The translations under genes and the position numbers were made by a program. Shown piece after piece: positions 42,829 through 55,279 of a stretch of 64,000 bases of DNA; positions within the stretch are counted from its first letter, which is position 1, and each line of letters opens with the position of its first letter. Below the pieces are notes generated by a model. It did no database searches. It was given only the letters and a program-made list of their open reading frames with translations, and had not been told where the DNA came from. This DNA comes from Clavaria fumosa (lineage: Eukaryota > Basidiomycota > Agaricomycetes > Agaricales > Clavariaceae), in contig OX637795.1 in NCBI GenBank assembly GCA_951802425.1, forward strand, positions 3,762,501 through 3,826,500, given 5' to 3'.

Positions 42829-44926
42829 TCTAGTCCCTCGCGTGAAAACGGCACCACCTCTTTGCCTTTTCCTTTGTCCCGCGTGCCTCTTGGGTACTCT
42901 AATCCATCTCCAGTGGACGTGCTAGACACTCCAGCTATCCCAGGATCACCATCGGTTAGACTCGGTGGCATTGTACCAAACTTCCAGTCAAACTTCCATC
43001 TTGTGCTGGACGCTTCTTGTGGGGAACCCGATTCGATACACCATTCTGGCCAGGCAGTGTGGCCCCACTGCATGTTCGAATGATCCCATCCACGATCGAT
43101 ATGCCTGTACGTGGCCATTGTTTCCACATCTCGCTGACGAGGAAAGATGTAGTCGATGACTCGGCTGAGGGCGCCTTTGGGTCGCTGTGCCAGTGCCACG
43201 GCAGTTGCAACCGCGAAAGGAGCTTGAATATCATGAAGAACCCCGTCAACTGGATCGATGAAGCTCGCAGGATAGACTCACCATCACATTTTTGTTGCTC
43301 GTTGAGACTCTCAGCACCTTCCTGACCCAGAACATTTTTATTCAATAATTTGAGCTTTGGAGACTCAAGAATCCGAAGTGGAATCCTTGTGCGGACGTTG
43401 GGAAGATAATGCTAAATTACAACATCAGTCATATGCCGCATCGACGGGAATCGGATCTTACCGCAATCACTACATTTATTCCTCGAGCCTTTGCTTTGGA
43501 TCCAACTGCCATCCATGACTGTATCTGGTGCACATAAATGAACGAGAGCGGCGGCGAATTCTATGCGAATTTTGATGTGAGACAGATAAAATAGACATCG
43601 GAAGGCATGTACTTGGACTTGGTTAATTTCCACTGCCATTACATACTTGGCTTTGATATCTCGCTCGTGTAATTGGGGTTCACCTTTAAGCCAGCGACTA
43701 CGACAGATCCTGACATTCGAAGTGCGGAAGCTCGAATTATCGTTGTCCCAGCTATCATTGTTGTGTTCCCAAGACACTATCCAGCACGGTGCAACCTGCA
43801 GTGGAGCCATCCTGAGATAAAATAGAGCCGGAAGAACAAGACATACCCCCTCTGAAGCGGCCTCTGTTGCAGACGATCCTCCCTGTTCAGCTGAGAAATC
43901 CATAGTTGCCACCAAGCCGAGTTTACCACCAAGTTTGCGCGACCAAGTTCTCCCAGAAATATGCTTCATCTTGAAGCCAGGTTCTGTATATGCTGCCAAC
44001 GGTACGCTAATCACTGGTTAGATAGAGGTCTTTGAATAAGAAGAGTGCTTACATATGTTCGGTCCACAGATATTTCTGACCATGCGCCAAAAATCCCACC
44101 GAGCCTATCGCAGAATCCACCTCAAAGGATGTGGTGCTTCTTGTCATAAGACAAACATGAGCTCTTACAGCTGGCTCATCCACATCTACTAATGTGTCCC
44201 AATTTGAATTTGGTTCGGGATAGAACTAGAAAGACATTTGTCACACGCAATATTTGACCATTGCTAAAAGAGGTGGGGAACAAACCTTGGCATATATTAG
44301 AACCTTCAGCCAATCCCTCTTGTCCTGGTCATCTACCAAAATGCCTAGTTGAATTTCTGATTTGTGAGTAATTTCCTTGTCGGTGTTTGTGCCTCCTTGA
44401 GGTGGAGGCACAGGTTTGTCATCATCATCCTCTGTTTCATTGTCTTCATGTTCATCTGTGCTGTGTGAGCCAACACCTCTATGCTGATAGTGCTTTCTTT
44501 GGTCCTGGGAGTTCTGGCCAGTGCCTGTATTCTGGCCAGTGCCAGAGGGTGGTGCTCCAGAAGAACTTCCTTGATTGCTAGCAGGGGAGGATGTAGACAT
44601 GCTGACATTAATAGAGGGAATGTCCACCAGAGGCCGTATGATTACAGGGAAACCTGATATATTTGCCAGCTCATCAGCTTGGTGAATGAGTTTTGCTGAC
44701 ATCTCTCCAAAGATTGCTAGTGCTTCTGACTCAATGGAAAGCATCATAGCCACTGGGCCCCAGTAACCTTGTTTGCGAAGTTTGACCAGGCAAGCATGAT
44801 CAAAATGGGCATCAATCCATGCATCTGCCAGAGTGGGGTCATACACTGAAACAATACAACCCCCAGAATTCCACTGAGTGTCCAGGAGGGAGCAATCCTT
44901 AATGCTTGTTGCCACCAACTTCCTGC
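42825..44926 (-). CDS. C-terminal exons attached to the NACHT-WD40 gene
   Basis: The WD40 exon ends at a clean donor (AACAG|gtgaga, about 44990). The next acceptor (ctctgcag, about 44927) continues the same frame into KLVATSIKDCSLLDTQWNSG. Further exons: one with a Ser/Gln-rich linker and acidic run (to about 44284), then YPEPNSNWDTLVDVDEP..., then VPLAAYTEPGFKMKHISGRT (from about 44013) and KPKxELQ-like basic pieces. The last exon (about 43209-42825) reads RPKGALSRVIDYIFPRQRD and ends SREGLD. Introns are short with GT-AG ends. The domain is not recognised. It could be an effector or sensor module of the NLR, or a separate gene read through. Confidence 0.5.
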
Positions 44927-44990
44927 AGAGACAGATTTAGTCAATGTGACTTGAAATAATACAATTGGGTTTCCTGATCAATAATCTCAC

Positions 44991-47900
44991 CTGTTTGTAG
45001 TGCCAGATACTTGTGGCCTGCATATCACATAGGCAGCCTCAGCAGCCTCCTCTTCATAGCTCATTCCTGGGTCTGACACAAACTCTGCTGTGCAATCTAT
45101 GGCTGGAGTGACAGCCATGGCTTCTGGGTTGATAGGCACAGTCTGTGTGACTGAGGTATCCAGATCTTCACCCTCACTTTTGGAATCAACAAGCTTATTT
45201 CCAGCTGAAGGTTGAGATGAATGGTTCCATGTGGCATTCAAATAGGAATACAGAGCAGTGAACCTGAGGACAACTATGTGTCCCTGAGAAGTGATCACTG
45301 CCACAGCATCAGTGATGGAGTCACACATTTTCTGATAAGCCACAGGAAGCCAGCAAAGTCTGTGTTGCATGAGAGCAGTGGATAGCCATCCATTTTCAAT
45401 GATATATGGCCATGATTGTCCACAATTTGAATCATTGTGAATGCTGTGAAGAGCACCAGTGACTGCATCCCACAGCCTCACAGTCTGGTCCCAAGACCCT
45501 GAAACTATCCTTGTGCCATCTGGAGAGAATGACACTGACATGATAAAAGAAGAATGGCCCCTGAGTGTTTGTAAATGAGTACCAGTGACTGCATCCCACA
45601 GTCTCACAGTCTTGTCCCAGGACCCTGAGACTATCCTTGTGCCATCTGGGGAGAATGACACTGATCTGACTGAATCAGAATGGCCCTTGAGTGTTTGTAA
45701 ATGAGCCCCAGTGACTGCATCCCACAGTCTTACAGTCATGTCTTTAGAACCTGACACTATCATTGTACCTTCTGGAGAGAATGACACTGATGTGACAGAT
45801 TTAGAATGGCCCTTGAGTGTTTGTAAATGAGCCCCAGTGACTGCATACCACAGTCTCACAGTCTGGTCCTGAGACCCTGAGACTATCCTTATGCCATCGG
45901 GAGAGAATGACACTGATGTGACATGATTAGAATGGCCCTTGAGTGTTTGTAAATGAGCCCCAGTGACTGCATCCCACAGTCTCACAGTCTGGTCCTGAGA
46001 CCCTGAGACTATCCTTGTGCCATCTGGAGAGAATGACACTGATATGATATGATTAGAATGGCCCTTGAGTGTTTGTAAATGAGCACCAGCAGCTGCATCC
46101 CACAGTCTCACAGTCTTATCAGCAGACCCTGAGACTATCTTGGTGCCATCTGGAGAGAATGACACTGATTCAACCCAATTAGAATGGCCCCTGAATGTTT
46201 GTAAATGGGCACCAGTGACTGCATCCCACATTCTCACAGTCTCATCAACAGACCCTGAGACTATCCTTCTGCCATCTGGGGAGAATAATACTGATTTAAC
46301 ATGATCAGAATGGGACTTGGGTGGTTGTATAAGAGCACCAGTGACTGCATCCCACAGTCTCACAGTCTTGTCCTGAGACCCTGAGACTATCCTTGTGCCA
46401 TCTGGAGAGAATGACACTGACAAGACAAAGGAAGAATGGTCATTGAGTATTTGTAAACAAGCACCAGTGACTGCATCCCACAGTCTCACAGTCTTGTCCC
46501 AGGACCCTGAGACTATCCTTGTGCCATCTGGGGAGAATGACACTGATTCAACCCAATCAGAATGGCCCCTGAGTGTTTGTAAATGAGCTCCAGTGACTGC
46601 ATCCCACAGTCTCACAGTGTAGTCCTTGGACCCTGAGACTATCCTTGTGCCATCTGGAGAGAATGACACTGATGTAACATAATCAGAATGGCCCTTGAGT
46701 GTTTGTAAATGAGCACCAGTGACTGCATCCCACAGTCTCACAGTCTTGTCATCAGACCCTGAGACTATCCTTGTGCCATCTGGGGAGAATGACACTGATT
46801 TGACCCAATCAAAATGGCCCTTGAGTGTCTGTAAATGAGCACCAGTGACTGCATCCCACAGTCTCACAGTCTCATCCCGAGACCCTGAGACTATCCTTGT
46901 GCCATCTGGAGAGAATGACACTGATGTGACATGATTAGAATGGCCCTTGAGTGTTTGTAGATGAGCATCAGTGACTGTATCACAATGTTTCACAATCTGT
47001 TCATCAGACCCAGAGACTATTCTTGTGCCAGTGACTGCATCCCACAGTCTCACAGTCTGGTCCTCAGACCCTGAGACTATCCTTGTGCCATCTGGAGAGA
47101 ATGACACTGATCTGACCCCAGAATGGCCCTTGAGTGTTTGTAAACAAGCACCAGTGACTGCATCCCACAGTCTCACAGTCTGATCTTGAGACCCTGAGGC
47201 TATCCTTTTGCCATCTGGAGAGAATGACACTGATTTGACTTGATTAGAATGGCCCTGGAGTATTTGTAAATGAGCACCAGTGACTGCACCCCACAATCTC
47301 ACAGTCATGTCATTAGACCCTGAGACTATCATTGTACCTTTTGGAGAGAATGACACTGATGTGACAGATTTAGAATGGCCCTTGAGTGTTTTTAAATGAG
47401 CACCAGTGACTGCATCCCACAGTCTCCCAGTCTGATCCTCAGACCCTGAGACTATCCTTGTGCAATCTGGGGAGAATGACACTGATGTGACATGGTTAGA
47501 ATGGCCCTTGAGTGTTTGTAAATGAGCACCAGTGACTGCATCCCACAGTCTCACAGTCATGTCATTAGACCCTGAGACTATCCTTGTACCATCTGGAGAG
47601 AATGACACTGACGTGATTGTGTCAGAATGGCCCTTGAGTGTTTGCAAATGAGCACCAGTGACTGCATCCCAAAGTCTCACAGTCCCACCATCAGACCCTG
47701 AGACTATCCTTGTGCCATCTAGAGAGAATGACACTGATATGATTGGGCCAGAATGGCCCTTGAGTGTTTGTAAATGAGCACCAGTGACTGCATCCCACAG
47801 TCTCACAGTCTTGTCATCAGACCCTGAGACTATCCTTGTGCCATCTGCAGAAAATGACATTGATGTCACTCCACCAGAATACCCCATGACCCATACACAT

Positions 47901-50691
47901 GCACTCCAATGTTTTAGCAATGCTCCTTCTACCAATACTGATCCATCCATTTTATCATGATATGTCTTGTAAAGTTTAGTGTCCACTGGCATGAAGGACA
48001 GTGCAGTGAAATACACCTGCAAGGCAGATGCACTCAGTGCTGGAAAGAACTCTTGAATCATTCTTTCACTGTCATAAAGCAGTGCTGAGACAACTTGATC
48101 ATCAGAGCCATTTATCTGCAAAATAATACATGTCAGCTTTACCTATCTCAGAGCTTCAACTTATGCACATACTTTCAGGCATCTCTGCACAGCTACCAAT
48201 ATCTGAACTGCATCTTTCAGATAACCAAGGAGGCTGCAGACCTCAATCCAGTTCACCAAATACTTCAAGCAAAAATCTTTCAAAAGCTGCAATAGGTCAC
48301 TTGAAAGCAATCCACTGCAAATATGCAATCCCCAATGTCTACATGCATACTCTAGACTGCATGAGATATTTTTTGATACCCTTTCTGAGAGACTTGGCAC
48401 TTCATGGTTAAATTTTGTAGGATCTTCTATGCCACATATATCCTTTTTCAACCTTGTCATCAAAGTCAAGCACTTCTTGGCAAGAATAGTATGTTGCAAT
48501 TGGGGCTTGACCCTGAACTGCAGTGCCTGCACTTCCTGGCATCTGTTGTGGTCCACAATAAAGTCAAAAAATGTTGGGTGAATTGGCTGGATAACTCCAA
48601 CACCATCTGCTGGGATAATCATGATTGACTGCAATTGCTGAAGATAGTGGTTTATCTTGTGGTCAAGCAGATCCTCCAATTGATTTAATGGGAGGGGGTC
48701 CTGGAGGAGGGCAACAGCCCCTAGAGACAATCGCAACTTGGCTGCAAGTTGATCAGAAATATTTGGAAATTTGCTTTTGAGCACTTGAGAGTAAAACTGA
48801 TCTTGATGCTGCTGTGGAGATGTGCCAGCGACAGGGTTTTTTTGCAAAAATTCCTTCAATTGTGCCATGGGATCACCTGGATCAGCCATCCCAATGAACC
48901 TTACTGCAGTGGCAGCAAAACTGAAGAGGCCTGAAGACATATGTGTCAAGGTTTCAATATCTGCAGAAGGTGGCCAGGGAGCAGGAATGTGATATTGATC
49001 CTTGATCACATTGAGATGCCATTCCAAATACTTCTGAATATCACTTTCAACAATGTCCAAGTCAACTTGATGAAGATTCAAAGGTCTGATTGCATTGCTG
49101 AGATGTGGATCTTGAAAAATGGGTTTACTGGTGATGAGGAATTGCAATGGGAACAGCTTGTCAATGTGTCGAGACAAGGATGCCAAAATGGTTGATGTGG
49201 CATTGTCATCTCTGCACTCATCCAATGCATCAATCACAACCACACTTGGAGGGAACTTGTTTTTGACAGCAATCAATGGCTCCACAATCAACTTCTCTAG
49301 CTGATAGGAAACATCGGAGTAGGCAATGCCTGGCTCAGACCCAAGAACACTTGAAAGGACAACTTTGAACTCCGGGCAAAATTTTCCCATCTGATAGGCA
49401 ATCGTAGTGAATACCAGTTTGATGTTACTGCAGGCAGCATTATCCCTGGAGCAAAAGAAGTTTGCAGCCAGTATGCCTTTGTCCTGACAATGCTCCGCGC
49501 AGGTAAACGCAATTATTGTCTTCCCACTTCCAGCTAAACCATTAATCCAAAATATTGGACTTCCCACCAGTCTACCAAGGCCTGGAGAGGGTACAGGCAC
49601 ACCCTCCTGCTCCCAGGTGCACTCAGGATAACTAATCCACCGGAATACTTCTTCAAGAACCTTGACACAGGTTCCAGGGAGACAAGGAACTAGCTTTCCC
49701 TTGTAACGGAAATGAGCCATAATTGCATAGGGAGGATTCAAACCACCTGTACAAGTCAGCATCAGTAATGTACTGCAGCCAGACTAAACTACTACCATAA
49801 ACATCAGGTTTCATCTTGATTTCCTGATACATGATTTAGGTCAGAAACTGGACAAGGAATGCCGACAGAACAAAACAAACTTCAATGCCCTCTTGATTTC
49901 CCTCAATCTTGTCCTCAATTCGAGTCATAACATCCCTTGTGAACCCAACATGTTCCTAGTCATTTAAACAGTCAGGTTTAGGCTTTTATCAAATTTGGTA
50001 CTGATAAACTTACATCAAGGGCAAACTCAATCGCTAACGTGCTTTCAACCTGACATCCAGGCAGCTTTATTTAGGGAGTGTAAATGGTGCGGTATACATA
50101 CTCACCAGAAAACTTTTAATAGACCAATGGATAGCAGAAATGCAGCCTGCAATCCCAAGCGCATCTCGATCAAAGGGTAAAAGTATGGGATAGCTCCGAT
50201 CGACTATGTTTTGGGCCCGGGCACCCATGGACTTCCATGATCTTCCATCCGGGATAAGCAATGTGCACACCAGGGATGGTGACTTACTCAGAAAGACAGT
50301 TGATACGGTCAACCATGGCGTCTGACAAGACGCCTTTATTGGTATCCAACACCTTCTTCAGCATGGCATCCGAGTCCTGAACACATTGGGCCAATGAAAC
50401 CAAGTCATCATAATTTCGCCCGGTTTTCTGGGTGAGGGACGGGTAAGTAGTGCGACAGTCCGGTAAGTGAGATGAATTGCACACCTCAACAGCATCAAGG
50501 AGGATGACGAAGCCCTTGATGCCTTCCTGAAGCCCTGACACACCTGTCCTGCCGGCAACCTCCTTGAACTGGTTGAGAGCATTCTGGAGACTGACGAGGG
50601 CAATTGAGCGGGGTCTCGATGAAAGCTGCGGCATCGCTAGGGCGGTAATGAGTGGCTCGCGCACACTGTGATACGGGAGTTTGGGTGGCAT
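44991..50691 (-). CDS. NLR-type STAND protein: N-terminal helical domain, NACHT, about 20 WD40 repeats
   Basis: Minus strand. An ATG at 50691 (MPPKLPYHSVREP) starts a helical exon ending near 50288 at gtaagt; its link to the next exon is unsure. The NACHT exon (about 49747-48173) has Walker A GLAGSGKT and Walker B VVVIDALDEC. A 57-nt intron (48172-48116) leads in frame to the WD40 exon (48115-44991). That exon holds 19 full repeats and one truncated one, of the type VSFSPDGTRIVSGSxDxTV then RLWDAVTGAHLQTLKGHS. In fungi such NTPases act as cytosolic pattern-sensing or incompatibility switches, for example HET-E/HET-D of Podospora: the WD beta-propellers detect a ligand, and nucleotide-driven oligomerisation triggers a cell-death domain. 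No known death domain is visible here. Repeat similarity is very high, the usual mark of concerted evolution. Confidence 0.88.
45440..47870 (-). repeat. 126-bp WD40-encoding repeat array
   Basis: Units of 42 codons (126 bp) repeated with few differences. The most frequent changes fall in the residues after GHS and in the SGSxDxT loop. Around 46960-47060 one unit is collapsed (TGTRIVSGSDEQIVKHCDTV), consistent with unequal recombination. Confidence 0.9.
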
Positions 50692-50860
50692 TTGTCGATG
50701 ATGAGTGGCAAATCCAAGACGGATGCTGCGGTGCTTATCGATAACGACGTGAGCTCTGTTGATGCGTGTTATTCCGAGGCGGTGTTGCGGCACACATGCC
50801 CAAACAAAGCTATACGAAGCACGCCACAAGTCGAGAACGACGTATCGTAACTATCGTTGT

Positions 50861-51190
50861 CTAGTTGATGCCGCCATTTTTCTCTCTCTTTCTTTCGTTG
50901 TTTGTTTGTTTGTGATTTTGGGTCCGGGATGTGGGTGCGGCTGATGTTGGTGCTTGACTTGTGGTGAAGGTGCTGGATCGTGCTCCCCTCGATGATCGTC
51001 TGGACGCTTGGGAAGGACCTCGTCGAGCTGCTGCACGTCGCGCAGGAGAAGACGGATGACAAGAAGACGATATGAGCGTGTCTGATCTGCCGACCGTGTT
51101 TTTGTTTTGTGGTTTTGGTAACTCTCGTCGTTTATGCATCCTGCTTGGTTAGTTCCTCCTGGACAGCTTAGACAACCACGTGACATGTGG
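50861..51190 (+). pseudogene. 3' fragment of the membrane-protein gene
   Basis: Contains only the last intron, the last exon (CWIVLPSMIVWTLGKDLVE...) and the 3' flank of the gene at 38785-39625. The exon frame is open with one Val-to-Leu type change, but nothing upstream could express it. Confidence 0.8.
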
Positions 51191-51349
51191 AACGAGAGCC
51201 CGCTTTTCCAACGCTGAACGTTGAACCCATTTCTCTGTGTCGTTTTTCCTAGATCACGAATCATGGCTCAAAACTGGCACTCGACACCGTTGAAATGCAA
51301 TAGTGCCTCGAACTCATGAACAAACACGGGAAGTGCCAGCACGCCGCCT

Positions 51350-53780
51350 ATGACACAAGGTGACCTCAAAGACGTGATGAAGGGGGAGCTCATCTGCGCT
51401 GCGTGGCAGAGTCATGATATCGTATCCGATTTACTCCCTCATGACAGCGAGGTTGTCGAGCGGGTTCGCGAACGGCTTGCAAGGAAATGGAGTTATCCCC
51501 CCATTCTGACTACTTTGAGCAACACGCCGAAATGAAACAGCCTTGGCCCGAGAAGCACTATTACGGCCCCTTTACCTATCCGCTCAACACTGCTTTCGCA
51601 ATTGCGCGAGAAGAGATGACACCACATGCGGGCTCCTACTATGGATCTTTGCGCTTTTCTACATACGACCGACCCGTGACAGATGGCATTGAAGGTTCCA
51701 AACCGGATGTTGTTGGTTGCGACGAAGAAATCGCTGGCGACAAAAGTGTTTCCTGGCGGGATATCCGCATACCCGTTGAAATCAAAGATACCTGGCCAGA
51801 CATGGTGGTGCAAGCTGGAACATACGCTCGCTGTATGTTTGCTTCCTCGCACGGTCGACAATATGTTCTCGTAATCGCATTCAACCACTCATCCAAGGTG
51901 GTCTGCTTTCTATTTTTCCACCGCGGCGGCATGACGGCTAGTCCAGCCGACTTGACACGACCGGACGGTTGGAAACACTTCGTTGCCGCCATGGTTGGCC
52001 TAGCCTCTGTAAACAATTGCCAATCAGCTGGGCTAGACGACTCTTGCGATAACTCTCACCTTAACTTGCCTGTTGTTGGCCTCTGCCAAGTGGACGAGCG
52101 TATCTTCAGCCGAATTTGTGTTCGTAGGCGGGCAACTCAGGTTATTCGAGTGAAAAGAGATCAGCTCGGCTCACAGACGCAGATACAAATGAGGATGCCG
52201 GCGCGCTTACCTTCGCCCTCGTCGAGACCCGATATCTCACCTTCCAAGCCTGAACGTCGAAATGACCGCGCAGGGAGGGGGCTAGCCTACTGCACTCGTG
52301 CCGCCATGCGTTCACGGCAACCACCTGTGGTATCATCTGACTGCAGATTTGGTTCTCGTTAGGCAGCGACGGCATGCCGAGGCCAGCGAGCGGGAGCAAG
52401 TCAAAGCTAACGAGGAGCAGCGACCCGTCGAGGAGCAGCGGTTCGAAGGCGGTGAGGGGCAGTGGGTCGAGAATAGCGAGGGAGAGCTGATCACAACTGG
52501 CCACAGTGGGGTCGATGCGCACGAGGGTTATCTGCCCAGAACCAATTGAGCCGCAGCCCGAAAACCAGATCCTTACATGCCACGACGACATCCCCAGTCT
52601 CCGCCTCGAAGATGTCCCCTCATCGTTCATCGTCAAAGACTCTTGGCCCTTGCTCATTCGAAATACTGAGGCGGCGATGTATCGAGATGCGCAGGGGCTC
52701 TTTGGAGTCCCGGAGGTTCTTGGCTCCTATAATGTCAAAGTGCCCAATGGAAAAGTCCACCTCACGGAGAACCTTATACTTGCTGACTCGGAACCTTGGA
52801 ACCTCTTCCGTCATAAAGACCTGGGGAATGTTCAACCGGAAGAGCGCATTCAGTCTCGCCATTTGTTCAGAACCGAGGGGCGAGATCTTCTTGACGCTTC
52901 GTCCCCTCACGAACTGCTTGAGGGGATATTGCACAGCATGATAGGTCGGTGACCTATGTATCCCTGACGCTCTCCGCTCTGATGACTTATGTGGCCCCGA
53001 AGGTTGCCTGAACTACTATGAGCAAGGATGGATGCATCGCGGTGTCAGTGTCGGGAATGTAATGCTGCTGAAGGAAAGGTTGACCCGACCGCCTTTCTCG
53101 CGGTGAGGATTGCTTAGAAAGCCGAATTCACTCAGAGTTCTCATACATGTTTTCAGCATTGAAGTTGTATCGGGATGGAATGTATGTATTGGTGTACTCA
53201 CTGACGGAGATCACGCCATTCAATGGAGAGACCATGACCGCGAACGAGCCACACATCGATCGGTCAGCTCATCATTCTCGCCCGACGCATCAACAATTCC
53301 TGATACCTCTTTAGGGCACCCTGCCGTTTTTATCCATGCGGCTCGTTGAAATTTGGGCATATGACTTGCCCTATCAACACACAACACTCGATGATCTCGA
53401 ATCTTTTCTTTGGTTGCTGTTATGGTGTATATTTTGCATCATTGAAGAGAAAGGCAAGTTGGACCGAGCAGAGGCCCACCACGTTAAGCAGCTCCGATCT
53501 ACGGATATCGAATCACATTTTTATGGTAGACCGGGAATCCTGGCCATGATTCAGCACACGCTTAAGCGCCGCACCGCGAGCGCAATGGTGGAGATATTTC
53601 AACCCTTGTTGTTTGAGCGGCACAAGATTTCCACTGAGTCCAGTGACCAAGTCTGCATTACAGGAGAACCCGACCCCCCCTGATGACGATCATTTATATA
53701 AACTCACCTATGAATGTTTTGGAAACTTTCTCGCCAAAGGGGCTGCTTACCTGAAGAAACTGCCAACAAATTGGGATGAG
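51350..53780 (+). pseudogene. FunK1 fungal-type protein kinase, 5' part, split by Ngaro
   Basis: Plus-strand exons. 51350-51535 starts MTQGDLKDVMKGEL. 51487-52362 has PDVVGCDEEIAGD, IPVEIKDTWPDMVVQAGTYA and LFFHRGGMTAS, typical of FunK1. 52506-52952 has VKDSWPLLIRNTEAAMYRD. About 52970-53103 has the catalytic loop WMHRGVSVGNVML. 53110-53349 has GVLTDGDHAIQW, the metal-binding Asp region. 53336-53683 has YQHTTLDDLESFLWLLLWCI. The gene runs into the Ngaro element at LPTNWDE (53781); its last exon piece lies at 59668-59729. The catalytic Asp of HRD is Gly (codon GGT), and frame breaks are partly introns. Probably non-functional. Confidence 0.75.
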
Positions 53781-54272
53781 ATCTCACACTTCACGCCTCA
53801 TGGGGCAGAGGAAAGAGAAGGGGTTGTAAATTATCATTAATAAATAGAGGGTGACTGAGTCTGAGTTCTGGGGGAGTAAGGCGGTCAACCAGAAGGGTGT
53901 GACCTCCTAACTGGGTTGTGCCGGGGCGGGGGAGCCCCTGCAGACTCAATCGAGGGAGAGGAGGGAGGGTACAAAAACTGAGGAGGAAGCTACGAAGGGT
54001 TCTACAATATGGAGATGGAGGTGGTAGAGGGAAAGAGGCGCCGGGATGTTCGGAGTTACAAATCCGGCTTGGTTTGAGATGTCGATCTCGAGCTCGTTCC
54101 GGGCTGAGATCGGTCATCTCACACTTCACGCCTCATGGGGCAGAGGAAAGAGAAGGGGTTGTAAATTATCATTAATAAATAGAGGGTGACTGAGTCTGAG
54201 TTCTGGGGGAGTAAGGCGGTCAACCAGAAGGGTGTGACCTCCTAACTGGGTTGTGCCGGGGCGGGGGAGCCC
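53781..54272 (-). repeat. Ngaro 3' repeats B1-A2-B2
   Basis: B (from atctcacacttcacgcc to gggcgggggagcccc) occurs twice around A (tacaaaaactgaggaggaag to ggtcatct). About 30 bp of unrelated sequence separates A2 and B2. The common atct at the joints is the likely crossover site. Confidence 0.9.
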
Positions 54273-55279
54273 CCCACAGCGAGCGGAGCTGCGACCCCGG
54301 AACGGCGCCCAAACCGAGACTCTTCGTTGATTAGTTCGACATGTAAGGCCGCAATCTCAGGCGCATTCCTCCAGTAACGCAGGAAGCTGTCCGAGTCCCA
54401 GCGCCCCATGACACGTACCACGTCAGGGTGCACGCCACGCAGCAGAAGTTCCGTAGTCCCACCTATGCGAAAGCAGTGACCAGAAAAACGCCCGAGACCC
54501 AGGTGTTCGAAGATTACATTACAGCGTCTGAGGAAGGCGGACCCAGAGAGTACTGCAAACTCTCCAGATGAAAGGCGATAGCACGCAAGAGGAAGATCCA
54601 ACTCTTGCAACAAGCCATTGACACTGAGGTGGTTTTCGAGGGCGGCAATGGGGTCCGATAGCCCACATTGGCGGCAAATCGCGATATCCTCGCCTCTGGA
54701 CCTGAGCATCTTCGTCCAAGGGAGGTGGAGAGTCCTTGAACCAAGGGACGACGAAGGTCCGGACAGGTTCCGGACTGAAGGGACAAGTGGGGCAGGAAGG
54801 GTTGAGCGGTTAGGTAGCAGTTCGCCCAGTCGGGCTTGGCCCCAGAATGCACAAGAGGCCATCGCTAGGATTGCTGCGTCCATCCCATCGGAGTAGTTGA
54901 GGTGGTTGCGGAGCGCAATTATATGTGCTTGACGGATTGCAGGACGAGGGGCCCTCCGCGAAATGGTAGGCGCAAGGTTGTTCACTCCCCTGAGGACATA
55001 TACGAGCATTTCTCCCCCACAGTATGACAGTCCATGTAAAATATGCCAGGCCCGAATGCCTGCGAGGTCATTGCGAACAGCGGAAGCTGACCGCACGCCT
55101 AAGGATGATGCAGCGAAGGCGCACAGGGTAAATTCTGGCACGGGGAGTGACAGGGCAATCCCTGAGGAGGAGCACCAAGAGGTGAAGCGAGCGATACCCC
55201 GGTTGTACAAGGCACGAGTGGAGGGTGCCCAGGCAGCCGTTATGGCTGTGGAGATGAGGTCGGAGTGTGCATGAGACAT
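54242..55279 (-). CDS. Ngaro tyrosine recombinase (YR)
   Basis: 345-aa frame from ATG at 55279 (MSHAHSDLISTAI). N-terminal SAM-like helices (WAPSTRALYNRGIARF) precede a catalytic domain with the R-H-R-Y set: Arg in QARLGELLP, His and Arg in SGHCFRIGGTT, and Tyr in LRYWR after MGRWDSDS. In these elements the enzyme inserts the circular cDNA by site-specific strand exchange in the nucleus. The frame is intact and its end overlaps repeat B1, which may be how the 3' end is formed. Confidence 0.88.
   Translation of the reverse strand: MSHAHSDLISTAITAAWAPSTRALYNRGIARFTSWCSSSGIALSLPVPEFTLCAFAASSLGVRSASAVRNDLAGIRAWHILHGLSYCGGEMLVYVLRGVNNLAPTISRRAPRPAIRQAHIIALRNHLNYSDGMDAAILAMASCAFWGQARLGELLPNRSTLPAPLVPSVRNLSGPSSSLGSRTLHLPWTKMLRSRGEDIAICRQCGLSDPIAALENHLSVNGLLQELDLPLACYRLSSGEFAVLSGSAFLRRCNVIFEHLGLGRFSGHCFRIGGTTELLLRGVHPDVVRVMGRWDSDSFLRYWRNAPEIAALHVELINEESRFGRRSGVAAPLAVGGSPAPAQPS

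Larger units (their letters stand above)
40183..42989. repeat. Segmental duplication, copy 1
   Basis: Matches 61054-64000 in direct orientation from ggccaatccagcaggtctgg to ccaaacttccagtc. Most differences are single bases plus small indels, and one 137-bp insertion in copy 2. It contains plus-strand hypothetical frames, a multi-exon minus-strand gene fragment, and the last exon of the NLR gene's C-terminal region. Confidence 0.9.

Noticed and set aside
46395..47183. Plus-strand frames opposite the WD40 array
   Set aside because: Antisense shadow of the repeated WD40 codons.
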